From assembly GCF_003573545.1 (NCBI RefSeq), contig NZ_QWET01000018.1, positions 1 to 64,000 on the forward strand: a DNA stretch of 64,000 nt, given 5' to 3'. Shown here in pieces: positions 35,020-44,650 of this stretch (position 1 is the first letter of the stretch; every line of letters starts with the position of its first letter). Source of the DNA: Mariniphaga sediminis. Lineage in GTDB: Bacteria; Bacteroidota; Bacteroidia; Bacteroidales; Prolixibacteraceae. The translations under genes were made by a program, and so were the position numbers. A model generated the notes under the pieces. That model had not been told where the DNA came from. It made no database searches and worked only from the letters and a program-made list of their open reading frames with translations.

Positions 35020-35373
35020 TTACATCTCCTTCTTTCTGTTTAGCAACTTCTCGGCTTCATCAACGGTTTTCGTAATAAGAAGAACGGTGTGAAGCATTGA
35101 AATTTTTATCAGGTGATCCACGTCGGGCTGTAACCCACAAAGGATAAAAGTACCGATAGTGTCTTCACATAACCTGTTGCCAATTAAAATGGCCCGCAGT
35201 CCCGATGAATCGCAATATTTACATTTGCTCATATCGAGTACAATGTTTTTTTCACCATTGTTGTTCAACACTACAAACTCTGTCTTTAAATCCGGAGCGG
35301 TATTTGTGTCGAGCCTTTCGGTGTTCACCTTAACAAGGGAGAACCCTTCCTTTTTGAGAATTTCGATTGCCAT
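35020..35373 (-). CDS. STAS-domain protein (anti-sigma factor antagonist-like)
   Basis: The 117-residue protein is a single STAS domain: NIVLDMSKCKYCDSSGLRAILIGNRLC contains the Asp-Ser-Ser-Gly loop whose first Ser is the usual phosphorylation site. No kinase or anti-sigma gene is adjacent, so the partner is unknown. It abuts rnz (its stop and the rnz start are contiguous), so the two are co-transcribed. Confidence 0.88.
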   Translation of the reverse strand: MAIEILKKEGFSLVKVNTERLDTNTAPDLKTEFVVLNNNGEKNIVLDMSKCKYCDSSGLRAILIGNRLCEDTIGTFILCGLQPDVDHLIKISMLHTVLLITKTVDEAEKLLNRKKEM

Positions 35374-35421
35374 GTCACAATTTACGAAATTCCGGCTAAA
35401 AATATATTAACCGAATCCGGA

Positions 35422-37515
35422 TTAATTTTCCTTATCTTCTGTTTTCTCCTTTTTCTCTTTTTTCTCCAACTGTGATTTCAGTGCAGCCAAATCAGAGATG
35501 TCACCCAGGGTGGTTTTTTCGATATTGTCGTTCACTGCTTTCACCGCTTTTTTGGTTGAACGCGTTTGCGATTTCCGTTTTGATGAATCTTCAGCACGTT
35601 TTATATCTTCAAATACCCTGGAGTGTGAAACGATGATCCGTTTAGCCGATTTATTGAACTCAATCACTTTGAAATCCAGTTTCTCATCTTGTTTCGCCTG
35701 CGTTCCGTCTTCTTTAACAAGATGACGCGGAGTTGCAAATCCTTCTACGCCGTAAGGCAGGGCAACAATAGCACCTTTGTCCATCAGGTCTACAACGGTA
35801 CCTTCGTGGATGGAATCGGTGGTGAATATGGTTTCAAATACATCCCATGGATTTTCTTCCAGTTGTTTATGGCCAAGGCTCAAACGACGGTTTTCTGTGT
35901 CGATGTCGAGCACTACCACTTCGATTTCTTCGCCAATAGAAGTGAATTCTGATGGGTGTTTGATTTTTTTCGTCCAGCTTAAATCGGAGATGTGGATAAG
36001 TCCGTCCACTCCTTCTGTGATTTCAACAAACACACCGAAGTTGGTAAAGTTGCGGACAATAGCTTTGTGCTTGGTTCCCACACCGTAGTTTTCTTCGATT
36101 TTTTCCCACGGGTCGTTTTTCAGCTGTTTCATACCCAGCGACATTTTCCTGTCTTCGCGGTCGAGTGTCAGAATGACTGCTTCCAATTCGTCGCCTACTT
36201 TCAGGAAATCCTGTGCACTGCGAAGGTGCTGACTCCATGACATTTCCGAAACGTGGATTAATCCTTCCACTCCCGGAGCTATTTCTACAAATGCACCGTA
36301 GTCGGCAAGTACAACCACTTTGCCTTTTACTGAGTCGCCTACTTTCAGGGTTTCATCCAGTTTATCCCATGGGTGCGGAGTTAACTGTTTTAGACCCAAT
36401 GCAATTCGTTTTTTGTCGTCGTCGAAGTCGAGGATAACTACATTCAGTTTCTGATCCAGTTCCACAATTTCGGTTGGGTGATTGATTCGTCCCCATGAAA
36501 GGTCGGTAATGTGAATAAGTCCGTCCACACCGCCGAGATCCATAAATACCCCGTATGAAGTGATATTTTTGACAGTACCTTCCAGTACCTGGCCTTTTTC
36601 AAGTTTGGCAATAATCTCTTTTTTCTGTTGTTCAAGTTCCGCTTCAATCAATGCTTTGTGAGAAACTACCACGTTACGGTATTCATGATTGATCTTAACG
36701 ACTTTGAACTCCATGGTTTTGCCAACAAATACATCATAGTCGCGAATTGGTTTCACATCAATTTGTGAGCCAGGCAGGAAGGCTTCGATACCGAAGACAT
36801 CCACAATCATACCGCCTTTTGTGCGACATTTGATATATCCTTTTATTATTTCATCATTTTCGAGTGATTCATTCACACGTTCCCAAGAGCGTGTAGCACG
36901 CGCTTTTTTGTGCGAAAGGATCATCTGTCCCTTTTTGTCTTCCAGGCTTTCGATGTAAACATCTACTTTGTCCCCTACTTTTAATTCGGGGTTGTAGCGG
37001 AATTCGTTCAGGCTGACAATACCATCTGACTTGTAGCCTATGTCAACAACCACTTCGCGTTTGTTCAAAGCGATGACAGTGCCTTCCAGTACCTCTTTTT
37101 CGGTCACTGTATTCAGCGTGTTGTCATACATCATTTCCAGATCAGCACGTTGTTTTTCAGAATAGGAATCAATTCCGCTTTCAAGGCTGCTCCAATCGAA
37201 TTCTTCTGTTTCTTTAGAGGCTGTTTCAGTTTCGGCTTCAGCTTCTGCCTTAACTTCTTCTTTGGGCTCATCCGTTGCTTCTTCATTTACTTCTGCAGCA
37301 ACTTCTTCGCTTTTTACCTCTTCTGTTTCTTTTGTTTCAGCTTCTGCTGCCTGCTCTTCTTCTTTAGCTTCTACAGGCTCTTCAGCTTTAGGGGTTTCTG
37401 TTGTTTCAGGAGTTTCTTCTCCGGGCTTTTCTGTAGCCGCTTTTTCTTCCTGAACAGGAGCTTCAGTTATTTGCTGTTCTTCCTGTTCTACTTTTTCATT
37501 TTTCTTTTCAGTCAT
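35422..37515 (-). CDS. rpsA: 30S ribosomal protein S1
   Basis: The 697-residue protein has six S1 RNA-binding domains (for example VLEGTVKNITSYGVFMDLGG, KAIVRNFTNFGVFVEITEG and HEGTVVDLMDKGAIVALPYG). Domains 3 to 5 show the canonical GLIHIS/GLIHVS strand. It helps load mRNA onto the 30S subunit. A Glu/Ala/Thr-rich low-complexity extension of about 106 residues precedes the ribosome-binding part (FDWSSLE onward). It is translated in frame from a good ATG, but is longer than usual. The gene has its own strong promoter. Confidence 0.95.
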   Translation of the reverse strand: MTEKKNEKVEQEEQQITEAPVQEEKAATEKPGEETPETTETPKAEEPVEAKEEEQAAEAETKETEEVKSEEVAAEVNEEATDEPKEEVKAEAEAETETASKETEEFDWSSLESGIDSYSEKQRADLEMMYDNTLNTVTEKEVLEGTVIALNKREVVVDIGYKSDGIVSLNEFRYNPELKVGDKVDVYIESLEDKKGQMILSHKKARATRSWERVNESLENDEIIKGYIKCRTKGGMIVDVFGIEAFLPGSQIDVKPIRDYDVFVGKTMEFKVVKINHEYRNVVVSHKALIEAELEQQKKEIIAKLEKGQVLEGTVKNITSYGVFMDLGGVDGLIHITDLSWGRINHPTEIVELDQKLNVVILDFDDDKKRIALGLKQLTPHPWDKLDETLKVGDSVKGKVVVLADYGAFVEIAPGVEGLIHVSEMSWSQHLRSAQDFLKVGDELEAVILTLDREDRKMSLGMKQLKNDPWEKIEENYGVGTKHKAIVRNFTNFGVFVEITEGVDGLIHISDLSWTKKIKHPSEFTSIGEEIEVVVLDIDTENRRLSLGHKQLEENPWDVFETIFTTDSIHEGTVVDLMDKGAIVALPYGVEGFATPRHLVKEDGTQAKQDEKLDFKVIEFNKSAKRIIVSHSRVFEDIKRAEDSSKRKSQTRSTKKAVKAVNDNIEKTTLGDISDLAALKSQLEKKEKKEKTEDKEN

Positions 37516-37569
37516 GCAATTCTTAATAAATTAATAAGTTAGACATTATACTTGTTCTTAAATCGCGCG

Positions 37570-37600
37570 CAAAAATATAACTTAATTCACTTATTTCAAA
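37570..37600 (-). promoter_or_regulatory. Canonical Bacteroidota promoter of rpsA
   Basis: On the minus strand TTTG (37600-37597), a 19-base spacer and TATTTTTG (37577-37570) match the -33/-7 consensus exactly. The predicted leader before the rpsA ATG is about 48 bases. This is the clearest promoter in the window and supports the phylum assignment. Confidence 0.78.
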
Positions 37601-37736
37601 GGTTTTCAGTATTTTATTTTGCCGGATTGACGATTTCGTTACATTGCGGAACATCCCGGAAATTAAAAGATGATACGAATTAATTTTATTAATTTTGAAA
37701 TTCATTTTTAAAAAAGATGACATAAAACCAGATAAC

Positions 37737-38618
37737 ATGAAAGGAATAATTCTCGCTGGTGGCGCCGGAACGCGGCTTTACCCCATCACACGATCGATTT
37801 CAAAACAGATTATACCGGTTTACGATAAACCGATGATATATTACCCCTTGTCAGTACTTATGCTGGCCGGAATTCGGGAAGTTCTGATTATTTCTACTCC
37901 TACTGATATTAAGTTGTATGAGGAACTTTTTGGTGACGGAAGCCAGTTGGGGCTGGATATTTCCTATAAAATTCAGCCTTCGCCTGACGGGCTGGCACAG
38001 GCATTTATTCTCGGCGAGGAGTTTATTGGAGACGATAATGTTTGTATGATTCTGGGGGATAATATTTTTTACGGATATAATTTTAGTGGTATCCTTGAGG
38101 AGGCCTCCCGTCTGGAAGATGGGGCCATTGTCTTTGGTTACTACGTAAATGACCCCGAACGATACGGGGTTGCTGAATTCGATGCCAGTGGTAAGGTAAT
38201 ATCCATTGAGGAGAAGCCGCAGCAGCCCAAATCGAATTATGCCGTTACTGGGTTGTATTTTTATTCAAACGATGTGGTGGAGAAAGCCCGGACGCTGAAG
38301 CCGTCGGCTCGCGGAGAACTGGAAATTACGGATTTGAACCGCAGGTATCTTGAAGAAGAACGGCTGAAAGTGAAATTGCTTGGGCGGGGATTTGCCTGGC
38401 TCGATACTGGCACCCACGATAGTCTGTTGCAGGCATCCAATTTTATTGCAACCATTGAGCAGCGACAGGGGTTAAAAGTATCATGCATTGAAGAGATTGC
38501 CTATAAAAAAGGGTTTATCTCTAGAGAACAATTAATAGAACTGGCGAAGCCGCTGAATAAAAATCAATACGGCGAGTATCTTTTGCGCCTGGCCGACAAA
38601 CAAATTTTTTCTTTTTAA
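37737..38618 (+). CDS. rfbA: Glucose-1-phosphate thymidylyltransferase
   Basis: The 293-residue enzyme makes dTDP-glucose from dTTP and glucose 1-phosphate, the first step to dTDP-L-rhamnose. The start [18 protein letters not shown] carries the nucleotide signature loop; [18 protein letters not shown] and LGDNIFYG follow. The ATG at 37737 was chosen over an in-frame TTG at 37695. A TAATTTTG element at 37690-37697 may be its -7 box. It is the first of four consecutive plus-strand genes ending with the phosphohexomutase. Confidence 0.95.
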   Translation: MKGIILAGGAGTRLYPITRSISKQIIPVYDKPMIYYPLSVLMLAGIREVLIISTPTDIKLYEELFGDGSQLGLDISYKIQPSPDGLAQAFILGEEFIGDDNVCMILGDNIFYGYNFSGILEEASRLEDGAIVFGYYVNDPERYGVAEFDASGKVISIEEKPQQPKSNYAVTGLYFYSNDVVEKARTLKPSARGELEITDLNRRYLEEERLKVKLLGRGFAWLDTGTHDSLLQASNFIATIEQRQGLKVSCIEEIAYKKGFISREQLIELAKPLNKNQYGEYLLRLADKQIFSF

Positions 38619-38619
38619 A

Positions 38620-39183
38620 ATGAAGGTAACAGAAACTCCACTACCGGGATTATTGATTATCGAACCCCGGGTTTTTGCTGATTCGAGAGGGTATTTTTTT
38701 GAAGCATGGCAGGAAGAGCGTTACCGGGATGCCGGTATTGATACTGTATTTATTCAGGACAATGAATCAAAATCGTCGCGGGGAGTGGTGCGGGGTCTCC
38801 ATTATCAGCTGGAGCCCTGGTCGCAGGCAAAGCTGGTACGTGTGGTGGAAGGCCGGGTATTTGACGTAGCCGTTGATCTGAGAAAAGGATCTCCCACTTT
38901 TGGCCGGTGGTTTGGCCTTGAACTCGACGGCGAATCAAAAAAGCAATTGTTTATCCCCCGTGGATTTGCTCACGGTTTTTCGGTTTTAAGTGAAACGGCC
39001 GTTTTTGCCTATAAATGCGATAACGGATACAACCGCGATGCGGAAAGATCTCTGAATATAAATGATCCGCAGCTGGCCATCGACTGGATGTTGAACGATG
39101 TTAAACCCATTGTATCTGAAAAGGATTTGGCTGCTCCCTATTTTGCAGATGCAGAAATGAACTTTAAATTCGATACACAATGA
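38620..39183 (+). CDS. rfbC: dTDP-4-dehydrorhamnose 3,5-epimerase
   Basis: The 187-residue cupin-fold enzyme inverts C3 and C5 of dTDP-4-keto-6-deoxyglucose. Signature segments are RGYFFEAWQEERY, FIQDNESKSSRGVVRGLHYQ (catalytic His in GLHYQ) and FIPRGFAHGFSVLSETA. It starts one base after the rfbA stop and overlaps the next gene by four bases. Confidence 0.95.
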   Translation: MKVTETPLPGLLIIEPRVFADSRGYFFEAWQEERYRDAGIDTVFIQDNESKSSRGVVRGLHYQLEPWSQAKLVRVVEGRVFDVAVDLRKGSPTFGRWFGLELDGESKKQLFIPRGFAHGFSVLSETAVFAYKCDNGYNRDAERSLNINDPQLAIDWMLNDVKPIVSEKDLAAPYFADAEMNFKFDTQ

Positions 39184-40055
39184 AGATACTTGTTACCGGT
39201 GCTTACGGACAATTAGGAAGTGAACTGAAAGAACTATCCGACAAATTTCCGCATTGGGAGTTTTTTTTTACGGATTGGGATTCTCTTGACATCACGGATG
39301 AAAATGCCGTGAACGATTTTTTTGAGGAGCACAAACCGGGATTTGTAATTAATTGTGCGGCATATACAGCGGTTGACAAGGCAGAAACCGATACACATTC
39401 CGCCTTGAAACTGAATACCTTTGCTCCGGGAGTTCTGGCAAAAGCTGCCAAAGTTTATGAAGCCGGCTTTATTCATATCTCCACCGATTATGTGTTCGAT
39501 GGTAAATCATTCAACCCTTATTCAGAAATAGATACCGTGAACCCGGAAGGAATCTACGGAAAAACCAAACTGGGCGGGGAACGCTCGTGCAGGGGCGAAA
39601 ATAAAAATGCTTTGATTATCAGAACGTCCTGGTTGTACTCTGCTTATGGAAACAATTTTGTGAAAACCATGCTCCGGCTTGGTCAGGAACGTGATTCCTT
39701 GAAAGTGGTATTTGACCAGGTAGGGACGCCAACATATGCCGCCGATCTGGCCAGGACTGTTTTGGCTATTGCGGAGATTTATGATACAAACAGAGAAAAA
39801 TTCATCCCGGGCATTTACCATTATTCTAATGAAGGTGTAGCCAGTTGGTACGATTTTGCCAAAAGCATTTTTGAGATAACAAATACCGATTGCCGGGTAT
39901 CTCCGGTTTTGTCTGTTGAGTTTCCGACACCCGCCAAACGGCCTCACTATAGTGTGTTGGATAAATCGAAAATAAAAAACACATTTAACCTGGAAATACA
40001 GTATTGGAAAGATAGTTTGAAAATTTGCCTGAATAAAATTCAAAAAAATAACTGA
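39180..40055 (+). CDS. rfbD: dTDP-4-dehydrorhamnose reductase
   Basis: The 291-residue short-chain-type reductase makes dTDP-L-rhamnose. It has the NAD(P) loop TGAYGQLGSEL (residues 6-16), the INCAAYTAVDKAE segment, the STDYVFDG Ser/Thr motif and the YGKTKLGGE catalytic Tyr-Lys pair, then the RTSWLYS stretch. Its ATG overlaps the rfbC stop (ATGA). The partner gene rfbB (4,6-dehydratase) is not in the window. Confidence 0.95.
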   Translation: MKILVTGAYGQLGSELKELSDKFPHWEFFFTDWDSLDITDENAVNDFFEEHKPGFVINCAAYTAVDKAETDTHSALKLNTFAPGVLAKAAKVYEAGFIHISTDYVFDGKSFNPYSEIDTVNPEGIYGKTKLGGERSCRGENKNALIIRTSWLYSAYGNNFVKTMLRLGQERDSLKVVFDQVGTPTYAADLARTVLAIAEIYDTNREKFIPGIYHYSNEGVASWYDFAKSIFEITNTDCRVSPVLSVEFPTPAKRPHYSVLDKSKIKNTFNLEIQYWKDSLKICLNKIQKNN

Positions 40056-40056
40056 A

Positions 40057-41802
40057 ATGGAAAATAAGGAGTTACTGCAACAGGTTCGTGATAAAGCACA
40101 GGAATGGCTTTCGGAAACCTACGATAAAGAAATACGGGGAGAAGTGCAACGTTTACTGGAGGCAGATGACCCGTCGGAGTTAATTGATTCGTTTTATAAA
40201 AATCTTGAATTCGGTACCGGTGGTTTGCGCGGAATTATGGGAGCAGGTACCAACCGGATGAACAGATACACAGTGGGAGCCGCTACACAGGGACTGGCAA
40301 ATTACCTGAAGAAAAACTTTGCAGATCTTCCGGAGATTAAGGTGGCCATTGGTCACGATTGCCGCAATAATAGCCGGCTTTTTGCTGAAACCAGTGCCCG
40401 GATTTTTGCCGCTAACGGCATTAAGGCTTATTTATTTGAGGACTTGCGCCCCACGCCTGAGCTTTCTTTTGCCATTCGCGAACTGGGCTGTCAAAGCGGA
40501 ATTATTCTTACGGCATCTCATAATCCGAAAGAATACAATGGTTACAAAGCATACTGGGACGATGGTTCGCAGATTGTAGCCCCGCACGATGTGAATATTG
40601 TAAACGAAGTGCTGAATGTAAAACCCGAAGACATAAAGTTTGACGGACCGGATGAACTCATTGAAATAATGGGCGAAGAGATGGACGAAAAATTTCTCGA
40701 AAAAGTAAAAACAGTTTCCATTTCTCCCGATGTGATCGAAAGGCACAAAGACATAAAAATCGTTTATACGCCCATTCACGGTACCGGTGTCAGGCTGGTT
40801 CCGGCAGCTCTCCGGAAATTTGGCTTTACCAACATCATCAATATTCCGGAACAGGATGTGGTCAGCGGTGACTTCCCTACGGTAGTTTCGCCCAACCCGG
40901 AAGAAGAGGCTGCCATGGAAATGGCGATGAAAAAAGCCCGGGAAGTAAATGCCGACCTGGTAATGGCCACAGACCCCGACTCCGACAGGCTGGGAGTAGC
41001 CGTAAAAAATGACAAAGGGGAGTATGTAATTGTAAATGGGAATCAGACCGCCCTCATTTTTATCTATTATATCATTACCAAAATGAAAGATGCCGGCACG
41101 TTGAAGGGCAACGAATATGTTGTAAAAACTATTGTTACAACGGAGTTGATTGCAGAAATAGCCCGGAAAAATGATATTGGTTATTACGATGTTTACACCG
41201 GTTTCAAATTTATAGCCGAAGTGATTCGCGAGTTGGAAGGCACTAAAAAATACATAGGGGGAGGAGAAGAAAGTTTTGGGTTTCTTCCGGCCGATTTTGT
41301 GCGCGACAAAGATGCTGTTTCTTCGTGTGCCCTTATGGCTGAGATTACAGCCTGGGCTATCGATCAGGGAAAAACCTTATTTGAATTGCTTCAGGATATT
41401 TATCTGGAATACAGTTACTCCAAAGAAAAAATGAAATATGTCGTTCGTCCGGGTAAATCAGGGGCTGATGAGATTCGGAAAATTATGGAAGATTTTCGTA
41501 ACCAACCGCCCCGTGAATTGGGTGGTTCTCCTTTGGAGTGGGTGAAAGATTATTCGACGCTGACAGCTAAAAACCTGGTAACCGGCGAGGCGAAAAAAAT
41601 TGACCAGAAAACAACGTCAAATGTTTTACAGTTTTTTACGCAGGACGGCACCAAAATTTCAGTGCGGCCATCGGGTACCGAACCTAAAATCAAGTTTTAT
41701 TTTGAAGTGAAGGGAGCTTTAAAATCCCGCACTCATTTTGATGAAGCAGAGGAAACAGCCGATGCGAAAATTGAGGCAATTATGGAAGAGCTGGGACTTT
41801 AA
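40057..41802 (+). CDS. Phosphoglucomutase/phosphomannomutase family protein
   Basis: The 581-residue alpha-D-phosphohexomutase has the catalytic serine in TASHNPKEYNG (Ser154), the metal-binding DPDSDR loop (306-311), the sugar-binding GGGEESFGF loop and the C-terminal phosphate-binding RPSGTEPKIKFY. It interconverts hexose 1- and 6-phosphates. The length and the N-terminal GTGGLRGIMG fit the long PgcA-like form. It starts one base after the rfbD stop, so it probably supplies glucose 1-phosphate for dTDP-rhamnose synthesis. Confidence 0.94.
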   Translation: MENKELLQQVRDKAQEWLSETYDKEIRGEVQRLLEADDPSELIDSFYKNLEFGTGGLRGIMGAGTNRMNRYTVGAATQGLANYLKKNFADLPEIKVAIGHDCRNNSRLFAETSARIFAANGIKAYLFEDLRPTPELSFAIRELGCQSGIILTASHNPKEYNGYKAYWDDGSQIVAPHDVNIVNEVLNVKPEDIKFDGPDELIEIMGEEMDEKFLEKVKTVSISPDVIERHKDIKIVYTPIHGTGVRLVPAALRKFGFTNIINIPEQDVVSGDFPTVVSPNPEEEAAMEMAMKKAREVNADLVMATDPDSDRLGVAVKNDKGEYVIVNGNQTALIFIYYIITKMKDAGTLKGNEYVVKTIVTTELIAEIARKNDIGYYDVYTGFKFIAEVIRELEGTKKYIGGGEESFGFLPADFVRDKDAVSSCALMAEITAWAIDQGKTLFELLQDIYLEYSYSKEKMKYVVRPGKSGADEIRKIMEDFRNQPPRELGGSPLEWVKDYSTLTAKNLVTGEAKKIDQKTTSNVLQFFTQDGTKISVRPSGTEPKIKFYFEVKGALKSRTHFDEAEETADAKIEAIMEELGL

Positions 41803-41813
41803 TCGAATTTTAT

Positions 41814-42230
41814 ATGAGGAAAAACAGAAGATCATTCCTGAAAAAGCTGGTAGCCGGAACAACGGCTGCCGGTTTTTTACCTTTTGCAAAGAATGCATCT
41901 GCAGCAGAAGTTAAATTGAAAGGCGCCCTAGTGCATCATGTTTTCTTTTGGCTGAAAGAACCGAATAATGAAGGGCATTTGAAGCAACTGGTAAAGGCGC
42001 TGAACGATTTACTGAAAGTGGAAACCATTAAAATGAGCCATATCGGTTTTCCTGCCGGAACGGAAAGCCGCGATGTGGTGGACCACTCCTATTCTGTTTC
42101 GTACATGGTAATGTTTGACAATCAGGCGGGACAGGATGCCTACCAGGTACATCCGCTACATGTAAAGTTTGTAAAAGAAAATTCTTACTTGTGGGAGAGA
42201 GTAGTGGTTTACGATTCAGTAGATCAGTGA
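41814..42230 (+). CDS. Tat-exported Dabb (stress-responsive A/B barrel) protein
   Basis: The 138-residue protein has a twin-arginine leader (KNRRSFLKKLVAG, cleavage near ASA) and one Dabb ferredoxin-like domain: LVHHVFFWLKEPNNEGHLKQLVKALNDL, YSVSYMVMFDNQAGQDAYQVHPLHVKFV. Dabb proteins are small dimeric barrels of varied or unknown function. Its 3' end overlaps the convergent nucleoside-recognition gene by seven bases. It begins 11 bp after the phosphohexomutase gene. Confidence 0.85.
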   Translation: MRKNRRSFLKKLVAGTTAAGFLPFAKNASAAEVKLKGALVHHVFFWLKEPNNEGHLKQLVKALNDLLKVETIKMSHIGFPAGTESRDVVDHSYSVSYMVMFDNQAGQDAYQVHPLHVKFVKENSYLWERVVVYDSVDQ

Positions 42231-43456
42231 AAAAACAAATACGCCATAAATATTGCAGCAATAATTCCTGTAAAATCGGCTATTAGCCCGCAAACCACGG
42301 CATAGCGGGTGTTTTTTATTCCCACCGATCCAAAGTAAACTGCCAGAATGTAAAATGTTGTGTCGGTAGCACCCTGCACTGTACTGGCTACGCGGCCTAC
42401 AAACGAATCAGCTCCATGGGTTGACATGGCATCTACCATCATCCCACGGGCTCCGCTGCCACTCAATGGTTTCATAAGGGCTGTGGGCAGAGCAGGAGTA
42501 AAATCAGTGTTAATGCCAGCCTGTTCAAATAACCATGTAAAGCCGGAAATGAGCCACTCCATGGCACCCGATGCCCTGAATGCACCAATGGCTACGAGAA
42601 TCGCCACCAGGTAAGGAATAATTTTTACCGCTGTTTTGAACCCATCTTTGGCACCATCGATAAACGATTCATACACATTTACTTTTTTCAACACCGCCAA
42701 AACGATAAAAGCAATTATCACCGAAAAGAGGATGAAGTTACTGGCAAGGTTTGAAACCTGCGTAACCGTTTCCTTATCAAGCCCTGAAAAATACCAGATA
42801 ATTCCGGCAATAACGAGTGTGAGTCCGCCCAGGTAGCTTAATATAACTTTGTCCAGCAGGTTTATTTTTTGGTAAATGGCCACGGAAATTAACCCGGCCA
42901 GCGTAGAAAAATAGGTGGCCAGTAAAATCGGGATGAAAATATCGGAAGGGTTTACCGCTCCCAGTTGTGCCCTGTAAACCATGATGCTGATGGGCAGCAG
43001 GGTCAGCCCCGAGGTATTCAGTACCAAAAACATAATTTGTGCATTGGAAGCTACTTTTTTGTCCGGGTTTGTTGCCTGCATTTCTTTCATGGCTTGCAAT
43101 CCGGTGGGAGTCGCAGCGTTATCGAGATTTAGCATGTTGGCGGCAATATTCATCATAATGGAACCGTAGGCCGGGTGTGTTTTCCCCAGTTCCGGGAAAA
43201 GTTTATTGAAGAATGGACCGATAACCCGCGAAAAGATATTTACAATTCCTCCTTTTTCTCCAATGCGCATAATTCCCATCCACAGGGTAAGTACACCGGT
43301 AAGGCCCAGTGAAATTTCAAAACCGGTTTTGGCCATGTCAAAGGTTTCGTTCACCATGTTAGGGAACACCTCCACATCGCCGAAAAATAACAGTCGGATT
43401 AGTCCAATCAGGAAAGCAGCCAGGAAAAAGAATATCCAGATGTAGTTTAGAGCCAT
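42224..43456 (-). CDS. SpmA-SpmB fusion (nucleoside-recognition/Gate-domain membrane protein)
   Basis: The 410-residue inner-membrane protein carries two Gate-type domains in one chain. The N-terminal half has SLGLTGVLTLWMGIMRIGEKGG and NMLNLDNAATPTGLQAMKEM, as in SpmA. The C-terminal half has DGAKDGFKTAVKIIPYLVAILVAIGAFRASGAM and the late GATDTTFYILAVYFGSVGIKN, as in SpmB. In spore formers these are separate spore-maturation proteins; in non-sporulating Bacteroidota the fused form is found and its role is unknown. Confidence 0.88.
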   Translation of the reverse strand: MALNYIWIFFFLAAFLIGLIRLLFFGDVEVFPNMVNETFDMAKTGFEISLGLTGVLTLWMGIMRIGEKGGIVNIFSRVIGPFFNKLFPELGKTHPAYGSIMMNIAANMLNLDNAATPTGLQAMKEMQATNPDKKVASNAQIMFLVLNTSGLTLLPISIMVYRAQLGAVNPSDIFIPILLATYFSTLAGLISVAIYQKINLLDKVILSYLGGLTLVIAGIIWYFSGLDKETVTQVSNLASNFILFSVIIAFIVLAVLKKVNVYESFIDGAKDGFKTAVKIIPYLVAILVAIGAFRASGAMEWLISGFTWLFEQAGINTDFTPALPTALMKPLSGSGARGMMVDAMSTHGADSFVGRVASTVQGATDTTFYILAVYFGSVGIKNTRYAVVCGLIADFTGIIAAIFMAYLFFH

Positions 43457-43545
43457 TTAATTAAAATGCAGTTATACAAATTCGCGTAATGCAGATTTAT
43501 TTAGTGAAAAAACGATTTCGTATCTCACTGTATTGTTGTACCATT

Positions 43546-44580
43546 TTAAAGTTTATTCCCAAATTCTTTCGCCATTTTTTCTATTTCTTCAACAGACGGA
43601 TTGCCGGAGAAAACAGCAAGCCGGTAACGAAAGGTAGCCGATTGTCCATCTTCTATTTTAAAATTCATCTGCTCTTTGCCTTTCGAAAAAACATTCTGCC
43701 CAAGCGTGTTGGCGGCAAACAGGCCATAGCCGCGGGCATGCCAGTAGGTAGGATATCCTGCGTTTCCGGGATGATCGAAAATGACAACGGCTACATTTTC
43801 GCCGTTCATTACTCCCGAGAGTTTCATCCATTTTGCCCGGGTAGCCCATACATCGCTGCCTGTTATGCCTTCGCTGCTGAGGTAATCGCCGGTGGCAACT
43901 TTATCATCAGATGCATCCACCTCGGTAACGTTTCCGTGGGAGTCGGTCAGTTTTACTTTTCCGGAGGAAGGTAATTCCAATTCGCGGGTTACACGAATGG
44001 CAAACATCCCTTCTTTGTTGTCGGTAATCTTTACTATCCCGTTCACCGCTTTTAAAATAGTTGTGCGGTCAATAATGCGGGTTTTTCCCTCTACCGAAAA
44101 AGTATATTCAGAAGTTTCTGCAAGAAGCGTATTCCCTTTATGGTCCTTCCATGAGGCAGTGGTGGTCAGTTTCCCTTTCCCTTTTCCGCTTTCCGCATTT
44201 TCAACCGTTTCGTGAAAAATGGTGCCGTAGTTATCTGCCTTCTCAGGAGGAATTGCTTCCGAGTTATTCCAGAAATCGAGGCCATTAACGTCGCCATAAT
44301 TTAGCCATATTCCCACGTGGTGGGGATGATCGGCCCGTTCCCCTGCTTTATTTTTCAATGGGAATTGCCTGGTAATTTCATTCCCGTCGGCAGTAATTAC
44401 CGGCCACAACACCGGTTTTTTAATGTTGTCGGGATAGATGTATGAAGTAAAAAGATCTCCTCCCACCGAAATATCCACTTTTTTTTCTGCCGGTTTTGGT
44501 TCTATCGTTATTCGCGGTTGTGCTTCTAAAAAGAATACACAGAAAATCATGCTGCAAGCTGTTAAGAATATCCGTTTCAT
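43546..44580 (-). CDS. Exported PmoA-like protein (DUF6807)
   Basis: The 344-residue protein has a signal peptide (cleavage near EAQP, about residue 20) and the PmoA-like beta-sandwich. The family's DHPHHVGIWLNYGDVNGLDFW segment is near residue 90, and the carboxyl part contains DHPGNAGYPTYWHARGYGLFAANTLGQ. These proteins often accompany sugar oxidoreductase and glycan loci, and the His-rich motif suggests a sugar or metal site. Function is unproven. It is divergent from the PUL2 sigma factor, with 100 bp between starts, and may be an accessory of the PUL. Confidence 0.82.
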   Translation of the reverse strand: MKRIFLTACSMIFCVFFLEAQPRITIEPKPAEKKVDISVGGDLFTSYIYPDNIKKPVLWPVITADGNEITRQFPLKNKAGERADHPHHVGIWLNYGDVNGLDFWNNSEAIPPEKADNYGTIFHETVENAESGKGKGKLTTTASWKDHKGNTLLAETSEYTFSVEGKTRIIDRTTILKAVNGIVKITDNKEGMFAIRVTRELELPSSGKVKLTDSHGNVTEVDASDDKVATGDYLSSEGITGSDVWATRAKWMKLSGVMNGENVAVVIFDHPGNAGYPTYWHARGYGLFAANTLGQNVFSKGKEQMNFKIEDGQSATFRYRLAVFSGNPSVEEIEKMAKEFGNKL

Positions 44581-44650
44581 TATTGATTTATTAACTGGTT
44601 AAAGTGGCAACAAGATAATAAACTTAACAGAGTGTTCCATAAAATTTGGA

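Noticed and set aside
35422-37515. CRISPR-like or tandem repeat reading of the S1 gene
   Set aside because: The repeated units are the six diverged S1 domains and an acidic low-complexity tract, not spaced direct repeats.
37150-37542. Cys/Phe-rich plus-strand frame opposite the rpsA start
   Set aside because: It is the complement of the Glu/Ala-rich coding tract of S1, so the long Phe/Ser frame is a by-product of repeated GAA/GCT codons.
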